From Channallabes apus (taxonomy: Eukaryota > Chordata > Actinopteri > Siluriformes > Clariidae): a DNA stretch of 64,000 nucleotides. A program made the position numbers and the translations under genes. The notes below the pieces were generated by a model. It was not told where the DNA came from and did no database searches. It saw only the letters and a list, made by a program, of their open reading frames with translations. Positions 1-11,704 of the stretch are shown in pieces. Positions within the stretch are counted from its first letter, which is position 1. Every line of letters begins with the position of its first letter. The DNA is taken from positions 14,999,277-15,063,276 of the forward strand of contig CM060105.1 of assembly GCA_030522415.1 (NCBI GenBank), given 5' to 3'.

Positions 1-1242
1 ACCTTTATTGCTCTATTGGTTCACTTTCACTGCTACATATGGCGATCAGATAACCACGTCGACCTGGTCTCGGACTACGTCTCCTTTTTCCATTTCGCTA
101 TCCTCTTTCCTCGGGCATATTTTTAGCACAACGGCCCTCATGCTCTCTCTTACACGCCAGGTGGCCATGCCAAGAGGCTTCCGTCGTAACACCCTTCTGA
201 GTGAATCTGCCATGTAACTTGGCCTCCGTTGCCATGGAGACAGCCATCACGAGCTCATTTGTGTATGTGTGTATTTGCATTACAGGAAGTGGGCTGCTGA
301 GCCGGGTTCCCTTCTGCCACGCTCTAGAAAGCCGGCCGGCAAAACTGAGTCATTCTGCCCTCTGAATTCATCTGCTGCTCAGGTGATAAGGGGACTTCAA
401 CAGCGTTTCCCTGACTGAGCGGGCTTGTGCAGTCTGCTCGGCCTCATGGGAAGGGTCCCAGTGGTCCTTGTAGCTAGGATTCTAGTCATACAGTTGCAAA
501 GGTTTGATCTGCTTTCTCCCTGCGGTGTGATAGTACTTGATGTAATGGCTAAAGGGTAAATCGTGTTTTCCTATCCTTTACATGAACCCTTGGCCCTAAT
601 CAACTGGGGGAAGTCAGACTGATGGGGCACAGGAGCTTTGTGACATTTGATGATGCAATTTATTGTAACTATTTCATCTGATAACTCATCTGAAATGGCA
701 CAACATACTCTGTTTTTTAATCTCCTGAAATGTATGATACAGGCTAAACCACCAACTAGAGGCTAACATTAACGTTAGCGTTGTTGAATCACTGTACTGA
801 ACAACATACTGTCATGTCTCATCATACTCTTGAGTCACTACGAGCAATATGAGCCATCAGCCCTTTAGAAAGGACGTTTAAGAAGGTGGCAACTCTAAAC
901 ATAGCAACATTCTGACACAGAACCTATGTAGCACGACACGCTAAAACAAAAACTAGCATCAAATACAAACATCTAGGTTCACTTAACTGCACCTAAAAAG
1001 TGATACAGCTTAACTCGTGAACTAAATTAACATTGCTAATACATAAACTATAGCGTTATGGTATGCAAAATATACTGTATAAAACACACACCTAGCCTAA
1101 ACATTTAGCCTTACACTCTTTGTTATATTAAATTAATACAAGCTAAGTCATCTACTACAGGAGCAGCTTATATTTAAACTAAATTAGCAAACTAAAACAC
1201 ACACGCAGCTAAAATCAACTCCAAGTTTTACAGTACAGTATA
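1..1242. other. single-copy non-coding DNA, no gene seen
   Basis: I see no exon, RNA gene or known repeat here. The first 480 bases are more GC-rich and carry a candidate RFX X-box. The rest is AT-rich with scattered TAGC/GCTA words. Short open frames near the start have no recognisable domain. Confidence 0.5.
228..241 (+). promoter_or_regulatory. RFX X-box-like motif
   Basis: GTTGCCATGGAGAC fits the X-box pattern RYYVYY-N(1-3)-RRHRAC and lies close to the ideal palindrome. RFX factors bind such sites, often in ciliary gene promoters. No gene start is visible nearby, and matches to the loose pattern are expected by chance in 64 kb, so this is only a motif note. Confidence 0.2.
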
Positions 1243-2185
1243 CCATGTTCCAAATTATTACACAGATGATATCTTTACCTGATTTTCATAATTAGTCAAT
1301 GCAAATGACGGTCAGTATAATTTTCTAGTCACCAACTATTATTGAACAAACCTCCTAATGATAACAATATTTATTTTAAAAATAAAAAACTGAAAATGCA
1401 CTGTTCCAAATTATTATGCACAACAGAGTTAAAACATTTTATAGGTTGTAAAGAACTGAAAATGGGCTTTTGTTGAATTTGCAGAATTAGGAGGTCATAT
1501 TTAAAGAAATCAAAAACTATTTCAATCAAAAACATCCTAACAGGGCTACATGTTACATCTTAACATAGGACCCCTTCTTTGATATCACTTTCACAATTCT
1601 TGCATCCATTGAACTTGGGATTTTTTTGGACAGTTTCTGCTTGAATTTCTTTGCGTGATGTCAGAATAGCCTCCCAGAGCTGCTGTTTTGATGCGAACCG
1701 CCTCCCACCCTCATAGATCTTTTGCTTGAGGATGCTCCAATGGTTCTCAATAGGGTTGAGGTCAGGGGAGGATGGTGGCCACACCATGAGTTTCTCATCT
1801 TTTATGCCCATAGCAGCCAATGGCACAGAGGTATTCTTTGCAGCATGAGATGGTGCATTGTCGTGCATGAAGATGATTTTGTTACGGAAGGCACGGTTCT
1901 TCTTTTTGCACCATGGAAGAAAGTGGTCAGTCAATATACTTTGCCGAGGTCATTTTCACACCTTCAGGGACCCTAAAGGGGCCTACCAGCTCCCCATGAT
2001 TCTGGCCCAAAACATGACTCCGGCACCTCCTTGTTGATGTCACAGCCTTGTTGGGACATGGTGGCCACCCATCAACCATCCACTACTCCATCCATCTGGA
2101 CCATCCAAGGTTGCACGACACTCATCAGTAAACAAGACTGTTTAAAAACTTGTCTTCATGTATGCCTGGTAGTGCTTGGTGTAAT
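1243..2185 (-). mobile_element. decayed Tc1-like DNA transposon
   Basis: The left end shows the IR/DR arrangement of fish Tc1 elements. The word TGTTCCAAATTATTA occurs at 1246 (outer, after a TA at 1241-1242) and again at 1402 (inner, continuing ATGCA), about 156 bp apart in the same direction. A minus-strand transposase pseudogene follows. The right end is lost: the transposase N-terminal third and the matching terminal repeat are not recognisable past about 2185. Confidence 0.8.
1560..2150 (-). pseudogene. Tc1-like transposase, C-terminal two-thirds, broken
   Basis: This encodes a cut-and-paste DDE (DD34E) transposase. Reading the minus strand, I see the first catalytic block (LFTDECRATLDGPDGW, about 2070-2130), the second (FMHDNAPSH, about 1840-1880) and the third ([11 protein letters not shown], about 1735-1770). 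These are the three acidic residues in the usual order. The longest open piece (1560-1934) starts within the catalytic core. The first block is in another frame, so at least one frameshift separates them. The N-terminal HTH DNA-binding region is missing. It cannot make an active enzyme. Confidence 0.85.
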
Positions 2186-2189
2186 GGCT

Positions 2190-2339
2190 AAGAGCCATTT
2201 GTACCTACTGTACCATATTAGATATCTACTCTATAGAGTTCCAGGGTACGTTCTATGGTGTGTACCACAATACTTTGATGAATACTATGGTAATACGTGT
2301 GTGCCACAATGGCCACTAAAGTTGAGCAGGTATCTAATA
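2190..2339. repeat. fragment of palindrome-rich repeat (TACCATGG type)
   Basis: The sequence has repeated TGTACC / GGTAC / CTATGG words, resembling the stretch at 3285-3400. It looks like a decayed foldback repeat. The family is not identified. Confidence 0.35.
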
Positions 2340-2615
2340 GTGATAGGTCGTTCATGAACGAGTCGTTCTTTTTGAATGCGTCTTTAACGTGACTCAGAAG
2401 AACGAGTAGTCTTGGAGAGTGATTCGTTCATTTTCTACTGGGCGCATGCGCAAAGTATGGCGAAACCATCCGTATCTTATGTACAGGAAACAGAAATGAG
2501 TAGTTACCTTGGAGTGTTTTGTTCTGAATTGTTCGTTCTTTTGTCACGTGACTCCCAAAGATGCAATGAAGTGCGATAGATTCAAAAGAACGAACGACTC
2601 AGACTAGAAGATACG
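2340..2615. repeat. short inverted-repeat element (MITE-like)
   Basis: The left arm GAGTCGTTCTTTTTGAA (about 2360) has an inverted counterpart at the right, TTCAAAAGAACGAACGACTC (2581-2600). It also contains the small palindrome CGTTCATGAACG and the core GGGCGCATGCGCA. The inverted ends with no coding capacity suggest a non-autonomous DNA element of about 270 bp. Superfamily unknown. Confidence 0.5.
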
Positions 2616-3284
2616 AGAGGTGAGCTGCTCATTCTGTTTATCATAATATGTCCTTAGCTGCATTGTAATATTGTTATTATAAAAATATTACAGTGCCAAA
2701 ATTTGTGTATGTAGACATATTGGGGTGTGTTTATTGAAAATGTAACATTTTATTTTATTTCTGATCAAAAAAACAAAATGAACTAAATTACTCAAAAAAA
2801 AATAAAAGATTTGTTCATCATTTGATCCTTTCCATGGCTTTCATCTGAGGAGGATTATAAGAGTAGAATAAAAATCTACATGAACATTAGTAATGAAATA
2901 ATTTAATTTAATATTACTGTAGTTTTGTATGACTACAAACCAGTCTCTCTGTCTCTCTCTCTCTTTCACACACAATCTATTCTTGACCCTTTTGTACCAC
3001 AGCATGTAGCTGAAACCACAAAGTCTAATGAAAAAACAAAACCTCTTCTTATGAATTGAGAATGAAAATACACAAATTGGGTGAAGAACCTCGTATAACC
3101 TTTTGTAATCATGAAAGCTCTTAGTCATTTCGAAAACTCCTGTGTTAAACTGAATGCTTTCTTTCATCACGTCTCCGCTGAGAGGATTTGTGCATCTGTA
3201 TGTATCATACCTTTGGTCCTTTTTTGTATGGACAAAAGTTGTGTTTTTGTTCTCTTGGTCATTGCGAAAATGCGACATTGTCCT
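2616..3284. other. AT-rich DNA, no gene seen
   Basis: AT-rich sequence with a short CT tract at about 2945-2968. A minus-strand open frame (2841-3278) has no recognisable domain and is judged spurious. Confidence 0.45.
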
Positions 3285-3400
3285 GGTACGTGTTCCATAC
3301 TATCACTGTGTACCAAAATACGTGCCATGGTGGGATGTGTCCTTTATCAGTAAATAAGTACCATGGTACTGTACTATACACCATGATATAGGTATGATAT
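3285..3400. repeat. palindrome-rich repeat (ACCATGG type), second piece
   Basis: It contains GTACCATGGTAC (a perfect palindrome, about 3358-3369) plus GTACCAAAATACGTGCCATGG. The word content resembles 2190-2339. Probably a small foldback DNA element. Confidence 0.4.
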
Positions 3401-5984
3401 GAGATGCTAACATAAACTAAAAACTAGTATTAACCAACAGTAAGCAAGATAAAGTCACAGCACATCCAACTTAAATCATCTGTCAGTTACTTAACCTGAG
3501 TCAGATTTCAACTGCACTAGTCTCAAAGTTTACTGCTTAAAACCTACTTAGTTGTGTACCGAGTCTGAGATCTATCCAAGATTACAGAAAGTCCAATTTT
3601 TATATAACGCCAGTGTAATTCTGTAGTAGTTGTAGGTGTAGTACACACAAAAAAAATCTCCTTATGAACAGGGTGTTTGAGACAAAAGCCCACAATCAGC
3701 TGTGTGGGCAACATGCTTCTATAGACTTTTACCTTCACAATGATGAGATTCAGTTCATTTCTTTTTAGCATTTTTCTAAAGTCAATAAATTGTGCATCAT
3801 AAGGACAGGTTATAATCATATATGACTCTTCATTCATTCATTCATCCTTCTATTAATCCAGCAATTTAAGTAAAATATACTGATTCACAGTCTAAATAAT
3901 AGACTAAAATTCACAGTAAAGCTCCTTTGATGTTCCAGTACAGCAACGAATATCTTAAAAAAAAAGTGTTCCATGCAGAACGCTAATATCTCTAGGTAGA
4001 GAAGTGAAGATGGACGTCTGCTCAGTTTCTCATCACAGAAGGTACTCGGTGCATGGATCGGCTTTAACATATTTCGATTCTGAGTTGTAGGTTCGTAGCT
4101 TTTGGCTATGATAGAGTTGGCGAAAGAGAAGATCAGAGCTTAGTATAACATAATCTGTCCGTGTGGGACTGAGATAGGAAGACACAGAGTGCTGGCTGTC
4201 CATTCTGATTATAGATTAAGGATGAAATGAAGCGGAGAGATGGAGAAGTTTATACGGAATAATTAATTACGAAAGCAATCAGTCATGAAAATTAACACAT
4301 TAGAAGAGAAGAGAAATTGAAGCATCTTTTTTTTATGGATTTATGGCAGGGTGTAACATTGTACAAGGATGAGAATAATAATTATTGTTAATATTATATA
4401 ATATACGCCTTATTATAATTGTATTGTGGTACCAAAGTTATGCTACAGGATTTTTTTTTCCCCTTCTGTCTCTGCTGCATGAAAATCCCTGAAAGGAAAA
4501 TCCCAAGCTTTGTCCTTCCCCTCAGCTGATCTGGTTAAACCTACACATGTCCCGTGAGTTGCCTTTTAGGGAAAAAAACGACTGCACGAAGCTGATATGC
4601 TCCAGTTCCTCCTTGGGGCAGAGCTGATTTCAGGTCTTGAATGACACCTTGAGTAGCATAGGCAGATGTGTAGATACAGACGCTGTAAATGCTATTGTCT
4701 TCTATGGATTTTTATATCTATTAATATATAATTAATAATACTGATTAAGTTACAAACTGCACCTTTAAAACATGCCAAACATAGCCGAACCCTTGTTCTA
4801 TTGTTGAAAAAAAGAAAAACCATGACAAGTCTTGATTTTTTTTCCATCGTGGTGAATTTCAAATTCGACATTTTTACTCAAATATTTAAAAGATTCTTAC
4901 CTACGAAGGATTTCTTCCCAGACTTCATGTCCATGTAATTGCACGTGACAGCCCTGTCCCTCTTTAAGTGTGTATAAGGAGTGAAATCAAGTTGTCGGTG
5001 AAGTTGTCGTTTTTTACGTCCCCATCATTCCGGCTACGCTTTCAGCATGTCGCATTTCTCTCACACTGTCGTCTTTCGGCGTCAGAGCTAATGAAAGCGG
5101 CGGCACAGCGCCGCACCTGTCCTCACCTCTTGTTCTTGGTGCTCAGGTGGACGGACGAAACAAAAGCACCAGGTGTCAGGTAGCACATCGTCTCATGAGC
5201 ATCCCTCTATCACCCAGGGGAAACCGGAGTCTAGGTTACACCAATTACACCATCTGATTGCACCATCAACTGTTAATAACTTCCCCACTCCTCCTCTCGT
5301 TCCCTTCGGGACCTGCGGACAGACTACAAACAAGGACGCGGCTCCTTCGGCTGGATCTCTACAGCGTCCTTTTTGCTGGGACTCAGCATTTCCGGTGGTA
5401 GGCAAATTGCCTTGTGCGCACCTGCGCTCGCTCCAGAGGCAGAGCCAAAGGAACACTGATGACGTGCGAAACACCACAATGGACGAGGACGCCGGATCTT
5501 TTTGCATAGTGTGTTTTTCAAGTAGATATTCGCATAGGCACTTTGGGTTGGCCTTTATATTGCAAAGATTTGGCTCATGAATTAATACAAGTGTAGATCT
5601 ACAGTATTTTTAAATATTCTCTAGATCATTTCTCCATCTCCATCAGAGAAAATCAATATTTATAATACATGAAATAAATTTTTTTGGTGCTTAAAGCAAA
5701 ACTGCATTGATATGATGGTGAAAATATTGGATCCAAAGTCCCAGAACGATTGGTTTACTGTGTGTGTGTCATTTCACATGATCTCCTCCTGTCCATATGG
5801 GTTACGTCTGGGTTCTCCAGTTTCTCTAATCTCATGTGTATGTGTCCATGGTGCTCTCGGATGAACTTGTTAATGATTGAAAGTGTTTCTTGCTCTGCTT
5901 TGATTCTCAGACTCCAGATCCACTGTGACCCTGACCATCAAAAAGCTCTTAATGAAGATGAAGATTGCATTTGATCTTATCATT
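3401..5984. other. mostly single-copy DNA, no gene seen
   Basis: I recognise nothing coding. The block 5080-5580 is clearly richer in GC and CpG than its surroundings and has open frames on both strands, but no splice-site arrangement or protein motif that I know. It could be regulatory DNA or a decayed exon. The rest is AT-rich. Confidence 0.4.
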
Positions 5985-6180
5985 TTAAACAAAAGTGGCA
6001 GGGGTTAGCTTGGTGTGTAAGGTGTTGGACTGCTGATCAAAAGTTCCTCGGTTTGGGCACCAGTGATGCTGAGCTGCTGAGAAGGAAGGTCCTTCATTCT
6101 TAAATGATGGGATACAATTGGGTGTTGAGCTGGGAACCCATCCCTTTGAGTATTCATCGCCCCATGTGCACCGATGGCAC
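5985..6180 (+). repeat. SINE, V-SINE-like tRNA head, degenerate
   Basis: The head CAGGGGTTAGCTTGGTG continues as a TAAGGTGTTGGACTGCTGATC stretch, matching the tRNA-derived head of the better preserved copy at 41531. The B box is decayed (CGGTTTGGGCACC). The body past 6080 does not keep the usual GGGCCCTTGAGCAAGGC segment. An old copy. Confidence 0.5.
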
Positions 6181-7046
6181 ATGAATGAACGCTTAACATA
6201 CTAACTCCAATTTTAACCAAAATGGCACAGCGACTAGAAATCAAGAACTGTACGGAAATATATCAGACTTGTTCCTCACACAGATCCTTCACACTGGCTT
6301 TACAAGAGGCAATCACAATCCTGATTACTCTGCCTGTGGATTTTAATAGCTGGGTTTTTAATGGCCTTGGTTAATGGAGAGTTTCCACCTTGTGCATTAG
6401 GTGAAAATAGCTTCTGCTGGGTGGCGGAAAATAACAGGCGCGCATCAGTGATATAAAATGACGAGAGGGAGCTTGGGTAACGGCTTCATGGGAGCTTTAA
6501 TGAGCCGCTGCTCCATTCTATCTATTATTATATTATCACTAACTCCGAGGCCACTTCTCTATTTATTACGTTCTACATTTCACACAGGCATCCAATCAGC
6601 ACGAAAAAACAACAGCAGAAAAACTGCGTCAAGGCCTCTTCATCAATTCCGGCAGCAGCAGCAGCAGGAGTGCCTCTAATAAATCATTTTCCCAATCATA
6701 ATCAAATGCCGTAATGGATGCTGCGAGTGTGCTCTGTGCTCCCATGTGGAAAAATCACACACAGTTTAATACTGAGCACAAAGCTTTCAGGAAGGAACCG
6801 TGTGTGGGTGGTCAAATGGAGTGAATCCATGCAGCATCATGTGAACATTATGGGATAAAGTGAAACTAAATTAATCACAAGGAAAGAAAATCACATGGAA
6901 AGTTAATCATGTGATCAAACATTTAAAACTATGTGGATAGTTTAATGAAGTGTGAAAACAAAATCGCATATCCTGCTCACAATCAGAATCATGTTTTATT
7001 CGGCAAGTGTAATGACACACACAAGGAATTTATACTGTTTATACAC
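6181..7046. other. single-copy DNA around a possible conserved block
   Basis: No gene or known repeat. Contains the candidate non-coding element listed separately (6270-6720). Confidence 0.4.
6270..6720. promoter_or_regulatory. candidate conserved non-coding element
   Basis: This block is free of recognisable repeats, has no open frame of interest and is dense in homeodomain-like TAAT/ATTA cores (TTTTAATAGC, GGTTAATGG, TTTAATGAGC). It also has balanced, complex sequence unlike the simple repeats around it. That texture is typical of developmental enhancers in fish. It is a guess from texture, not from an alignment. Confidence 0.22.
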
Positions 7047-7171
7047 ACTACCGTTCAAAAGTTTGGGGTCACTTGCAAATTTCGTTGTTTTTGTTTAGTG
7101 ATTTATTTTCACATTCTACAACAATACTGGGGATTTCAAAACTATAAAATAACACATATGGAATTAGGTAA
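7047..7171. mobile_element. terminal fragment of a second Tc1 family
   Basis: After a TA-rich stretch the sequence begins CACTACCGTTCAAAAGTTTG and continues through GGGGATTTCAAAACTATAAA to AACACATATGGAATTAGGTA. I recognise this as the end of a fish Tc1 family distinct from the element that follows. About 125 bp survive. The sequence changes family at about 7172. Confidence 0.65.
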
Positions 7172-8659
7172 TTGAATAGAACATAGATGACAGATCAAAA
7201 GTTTAATCTGAGAAAATGTATCATTTTAAAGGAAAAATATGTTGATTCCAAATTTCACGGTGTCAACAAATCCCAAAAAAGTTGGGACAAGTAGCAATAA
7301 GAGGCTGGAAAAAGTAAATTTGAGCATAACGAAGAGCTGGAAGACCAATTAACAGTAATTAGGTTACTTGGCAACATGATTGGGTATAAAAACAGCTTCT
7401 CAGAGTGGCAGTGTCTCTCAGAAGCCAAGATGGGTAGAGGATCACCAATTCCGACAATGTTGCGCAGAAAGATAGTGGAGCAATATCAGAAAGGTGTTAC
7501 CCAGCGAAAAATTGCAAAGACTTTGCAGTTATCATCATCAACTGTGCATAATATCATCCGAAGATTCAGAGAATCTGGAACAATCTCTGTGCGTAAGGGT
7601 CAAGGGCGTAAAACCATACTGGATGCCCGTGATCTCCGGGCTCTTAAACGACACTGCACCACAAACAGGAATGCTACTGTAAAGGAAATCACAGAATGGG
7701 CTCAGGAATACTTCCAGAAACCATCGTCAGTGAACACAATCCACCGTGCCATCCGCCATTGCCAGCTGAAACTCTACAGTGCAAAGAAGAAGCCATTTCT
7801 AAGCAAGATCCACAAGCACAGGCGTTTTCATTGGTCCAGGGATCATTTAAAATGGAGTGTGGCAAAATGGAAGACTGTTCTGTGGTCAGACGAGTCACGA
7901 TTCGAAGTTCTTGTTGGAAATGTGGGACGCCATGTCATCCGGACCAAAGAGGACAAGGACAACCCAAGTTGTTATCAACGCTCAGTTCAGAAGCCTGCAT
8001 CTCTGATGGTATGGGGTTGCATGAGTGTGTGTGGCATGGGCAGCTTGCATGTCTGGAAAGGCACCATCAATGCAGAAAAATATATTCAGGTTCTAGAACA
8101 ACATCTAGTCATCTCTTTCAGGGAAGACCCTGCATTTTTCAAGAAGATAATGCCAGACCACATTCTGCATCAATCACAACATCATGGCTGCGTAGGAGAA
8201 GGATCCGGGTACTGAAATGGCCAGTCTGCAGTCCAGATCTTTCCCCTATAGAGAACATTTGGCGCATCATAAAGAGGAAGGTGCGACAAAGAAGGCCCAA
8301 GACGATTGAACAGTTAGAGGCCTGTATTAGACAAGAATGGGAGAGCATTCCTATTTCTAAACTTGAGAAACTGGTCTCCTCGGTCCCCAGACGTCTGTTG
8401 AGTGTTGTAAGAAGAAGGGGAGATGCCACACAGTGGTGAAAATGGCCTTGTCACAACTTTTTTGGGATTTGTTGACACCATGACATTTTGATTCACCATA
8501 TTTTTCCTTTAAAATGATACATTTTCTCGGATTAAACTTTTGTTCCGTGATTTATGTTCTATTCTGAATAAAATATTGACATTTGCCATCTCCACATCAT
8601 TGCATTCAGTTTTTATTCACAATTTGTTTAGTGTCCCAACTTTTTTGGAATCCGGTTTG
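7172..8659 (+). mobile_element. Tc1-like transposon lacking its left outer repeat
   Basis: Inner inverted repeats face each other at about 7267-7290 (CAAATCCCAAAAAAGTTGGG) and 8455-8478. A long arm beyond them (AAATGTATCATTTTAAAGG) is shared by both sides. The right outer repeat is present (CCCAACTTTTTTGGAATCCG, ending at 8659 before TA). The corresponding left outer repeat is absent; homology to the right arm stops at about 7172 and another family's end takes over. It contains one transposase gene with a single frame disruption. Confidence 0.85.
7430..8439 (+). pseudogene. Tc1-like transposase with one frame break
   Basis: The start at 7430 (MGRGSPIPTMLRRKIVEQYQ) is the normal Tc1 start, followed by the N-terminal HTH (QRKIAKTLQLSSSTVHNIIR), a linker with a basic GRKT motif and the second HTH region. 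First catalytic block: VLWSDESRFEV (about 7875-7910). Frame +2 runs to 8215 but loses homology after VLEQH (about 8103). The next frame resumes with IFQEDNARPHSA (second D) and SPDLSPIENIW (third acidic residue), ending at the stop 8437-8439. A small deletion near 8105-8125 therefore splits an otherwise complete gene of about 340 codons. A relatively young copy. Confidence 0.88.
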
Positions 8660-8677
8660 TATATATATATAGCAGTG

Positions 8678-9109
8678 TTAAAAATATATCTGCCTGAAGA
8701 GATGTGCTTTTAAATGGGATTTGAAAACAGAAGTAGAGTTACTATTCCGGATATCAAGAGGTAGTAGATTCCACAGGTAAGGGGCAGCGTAGCTAAAGGC
8801 TCGAGATCCCATGGTTGCCAAATGCATACGAGGAAGAACAAGATTTAGTGACGATGTTGATCTCAGGTTTCTAGAAGGAGTATAAGTTAGGAGAAGATCT
8901 GTTAAATATGACGGAGCCAGGTTATGTAATGCCTTATAAACAAATAACAGAATTTTATAATGTATGCGCTTTTGAACACGAAGCCAGTGTAGCTGTTGAA
9001 GAACAGGAGTTATGTGGTCCATTGTAGGAGTTCTAGTTAGTATTCTAGCGGCTAATATATATCTAATCACATCTGAAACTAAAAGAATCAAGTTGGAAAA
9101 TACAAACAC
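8678..9109 (-). pseudogene. L2-like LINE reverse transcriptase, C-terminal end
   Basis: The minus-strand frame ends at 8678 and reads ITPVLQQLHWLRVQKRIHYK, then YKALHNLAPSYLTDLL, then FSYAAPYLWNLLPLDIRNS and a final SHLKAHLFRQIYF. This is the conserved C-terminus after the RT domain in fish L2/Maui-type non-LTR elements. The catalytic RT domain would lie to the right and is absent, as expected of a 5'-truncated insertion. The 3' end abuts the TA at the end of the Tc1 element on its left. The frame is intact over about 140 codons. Confidence 0.8.
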
Positions 9110-9629
9110 ACAATCACATCTACAGATTAAGAAAACATTTAAGGGAAATTTTTATTTGAAAAATCAATCAGATAAAAAAAAACATGGAAAATTGGAATTA
9201 TATGAAAATCCCAGTGTGTTGTATACAAATAAAATCAATTAGATACAAAAAATTGAATTTGATAGTGTGATAGCGTTTCACTCTGGGAAACATCACAACT
9301 ATTAATCAGGGAAAAAAAACACTTGAAATAAGTGGAAATTAATTAATTTTAAAACAAATAAATCACTTGAAATAAATGGATAGTGTGGGGAAAAAACATT
9401 AAAAACTACATGCAATAAATTTTTTTTACGAAAATAAATAAACCATGTGTTGAATGAAATTATGTAAAAATAAAGCACTTATAGCACATATAACTAGATT
9501 AAAATCTTAAAGTTTGATTTTTGATCATTCATACATGCGTATATTATAGTGTTGACTGTACAGTAAGCAAAGGTATTTCTATAGTCTGCATAGTGACTTG
9601 TGTCACATGGTGACTGTCAATCAGAAGTC

Positions 9630-9631
<2 letters not shown>
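9110..9631. other. AT-rich DNA, no gene seen
   Basis: AT-rich with many short A runs. Nothing recognised. Confidence 0.5.

Positions 9632-9683
<52 letters not shown>
9632..9683. repeat. (TG)n microsatellite, ~52 bp
   Basis: Uninterrupted TG dinucleotides. Confidence 0.98.
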
Positions 9684-9689
<6 letters not shown>

Positions 9690-9965
9690 ATCCCATTTGG
9701 TCACATTTCTATTCACAACTGATTAGGGAAGTGAAACGGGTGGAATTTCTTTGGTATCGTAGGTGACCTTTCATTCAGGACACTTCCTGCTGGTTCACAA
9801 TGAGAATACTTTTTCTCTCCATTTGCCTATGAAACAAGAGAACTGATTTTAGATACCTATCTTTTATTATACTTTAGACAATGTCGTTCCCTATGAACAG
9901 GTGAAGCCTTAATTATTACTACCGCCTAATTTCAATATCTAAATTAATGTATGAATAGAGTTTAG

Positions 9966-10067
9966 TCTTTGGGCTGTGGGAGAGAACCGGAGTACTTGGA
10001 GGAAACCCATCAAGCGCAGAGAGACCATGCAAACACACAACTAACCCTCTGAGCTACCACTGCCCCA
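9966..10067 (-). repeat. SINE-A fragment (catfish-type tRNA SINE)
   Basis: GGGCTGTGGGAGAGAACCGG, then GGAGGAAACCCATCAAGCG and a trace of the head (GAGCTACCACTGCCCC) match the minus strand of the SINE-A body (copies at 16264, 33431, 34180). The B box is not preserved. Confidence 0.6.
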
Positions 10068-10522
10068 CAAAAAGCTGCAATTTTACATTTATCCAATAAG
10101 GGCTTTATGATATCTCAGGACAAAGAGCATCAGTGCTACTTCTATTATTAACTTATTATTAACTCTTATTGAGCTCTTATTTTAAAAAATACCCCAAAGA
10201 CTGTTGAGGAACCACCTCGCTGATGTAAGGTTAGCAATAACACGAATGAACTGTTATGCAGCATTACACCGCACTGAAGATTACTCCAAATGGGGAAAAA
10301 AGGTTTGCAATTGTACTGTAGTTACGTGTAATCGCTTTGGTATTCATAAAACACTTCACAACATTTCTGCAAATATTATATACTGCATATATACTGTAGA
10401 TATACTGATAATGTTTAACACACCAAATGACTCGAACTTCTCCAAATTTCTGGGTGTGAGAGGAGCCGCACCCTGTTGCAGTATTAAACAGTACACTAAA
10501 TGCAATCCGTTTCACCCCACTG

Positions 10523-10523
<1 letters not shown>
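10068..10523. other. no gene seen
   Basis: AT-rich single-copy-looking DNA. Open frames here extend through the adjacent CA repeat and are not credible genes. Confidence 0.5.

Positions 10524-10604
<81 letters not shown>
10524..10604. repeat. (CA)n microsatellite, ~81 bp
   Basis: Uninterrupted CA dinucleotides. Confidence 0.98.
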
Positions 10605-10605
<1 letters not shown>

Positions 10606-11289
10606 CACAATTATTCCAGAAAATGTGATACAGGAAATGTCTTTTTCCCCTTTATCAGATAAAAATAAGAATTTCCTGAAATTAAATTAAACTGACGTAT
10701 AGATGTGCAAATATACTTGAAGGAAACTCCACAGTCAGGGTTTGTTGTTTCCTTTTACGCAAATCAGACGATTTGGAAGGCAGAGCATTGAAGAAGTACA
10801 AGTTAAGAAAATATATTTGTTTGTGCTTTGAAGCGTTAAGGTTTCTTCAAGGAGACGTACTGTAATACATCAATGTCTGGAAAGAGAGAGAGATTTAATC
10901 TGCCAAGTTTCCTCTCTCCATAAAAAAAATAAATAAATAATAATTCCTAAACCTTTTGAGCCAGTTGATCTGCAAACGCACGTTATGATCATCCTTCTTC
11001 CATATTCGTCATTTAGATTTTAAATCCTTATTCAATACATATTTGTGTTGCCTTTCTTAACTTCTTTTGTTCCACTGAGTCAGAGACAGATGATATGTTT
11101 GAGGAACAAGCGTTTGGTAGATGGATGGGGAAATTTCTCTCTCAGCTCCTACGCCAGTGGAGCGCATCAGAATAGGAAAAAACAAAACAGAACAAAACAA
11201 ATGACAAAAAAAGGAATAACATGCTTAATTTAATTCTGTCTTTTCGTGTTGAATGTCACTTGAATTGACATTTCAGAATAGCACACGCA
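10605..11289. other. no gene seen
   Basis: AT-rich DNA with a short A/T tract near 10921-10945. Nothing recognised. Confidence 0.5.
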
Positions 11290-11690
11290 TTCTGTCTTCA
11301 TGGTTAGAATGATATTCATACAGCCGGAGGCATGGAGAGAGCTGATTGGCCGAGCTCTCTCAGGGGGGAGGGATGAGAGGTACTTGCGGTCCCACATTAA
11401 TCACGGCTCTACAGCCAATCAGGGGCATCTGTGAGCTCGCGCATGCGGAAGGAGCGGATAGCGCTTTCCTCCGAGTGTGTTCCTCCGCCCCTAATGGTGC
11501 GTGAGCAAGCAGTTGCGGTCGGCTGACGTCACGCAGTTCGGAGGAAACACGTGATAGTCTTCGGCCCTCCCGGCTGAGTGGTAGTGGTAGCCTTAATGTG
11601 GGAGCCCCCTAGTGACAGGGAGGAATTGGCCATGACTAAATTGGGGAGAAAATTGGAAAAACCCAAAAAATAATAATAAAAAAAAGAATC
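11290..11690 (+). repeat. GC-rich dispersed repeat with A-rich tail
   Basis: The base composition jumps to high GC. It contains GAGAGCTGATTGGCCGAGCT, then CGGCTGAGTGGTAGTGGTAG, then GGGAGGAATTGGCCATGACT, ending in GGAAAAACCCAAAAAATAATAA. The abrupt edges and A-rich end suggest a retroposed (SINE-like) repeat, and GGCTGAGTGGTAGTGG resembles a tRNA A box but sits late in the element. I cannot name the family. Confidence 0.5.
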
Positions 11691-11704
11691 ATATCCATAA
11701 TATA

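Noticed and set aside
228..241. X-box as evidence of a ciliary gene promoter
   Set aside because: Loose X-box matches are expected many times by chance in 64 kb, and no gene start is seen beside it.
5173..5580. 135-codon open frame in the GC-rich block
   Set aside because: Overlapping open frames occur on both strands because of GC content; no domain or splice structure is seen.
7376..7429. Upstream Met codon for the Tc1 transposase
   Set aside because: The first 18 codons have no transposase homology; the start at 7430 matches the usual Tc1 N-terminus.
10204..10662. 152-codon open frame
   Set aside because: It reads through the CA microsatellite as a poly Thr-His run, with no conserved sequence on either side.
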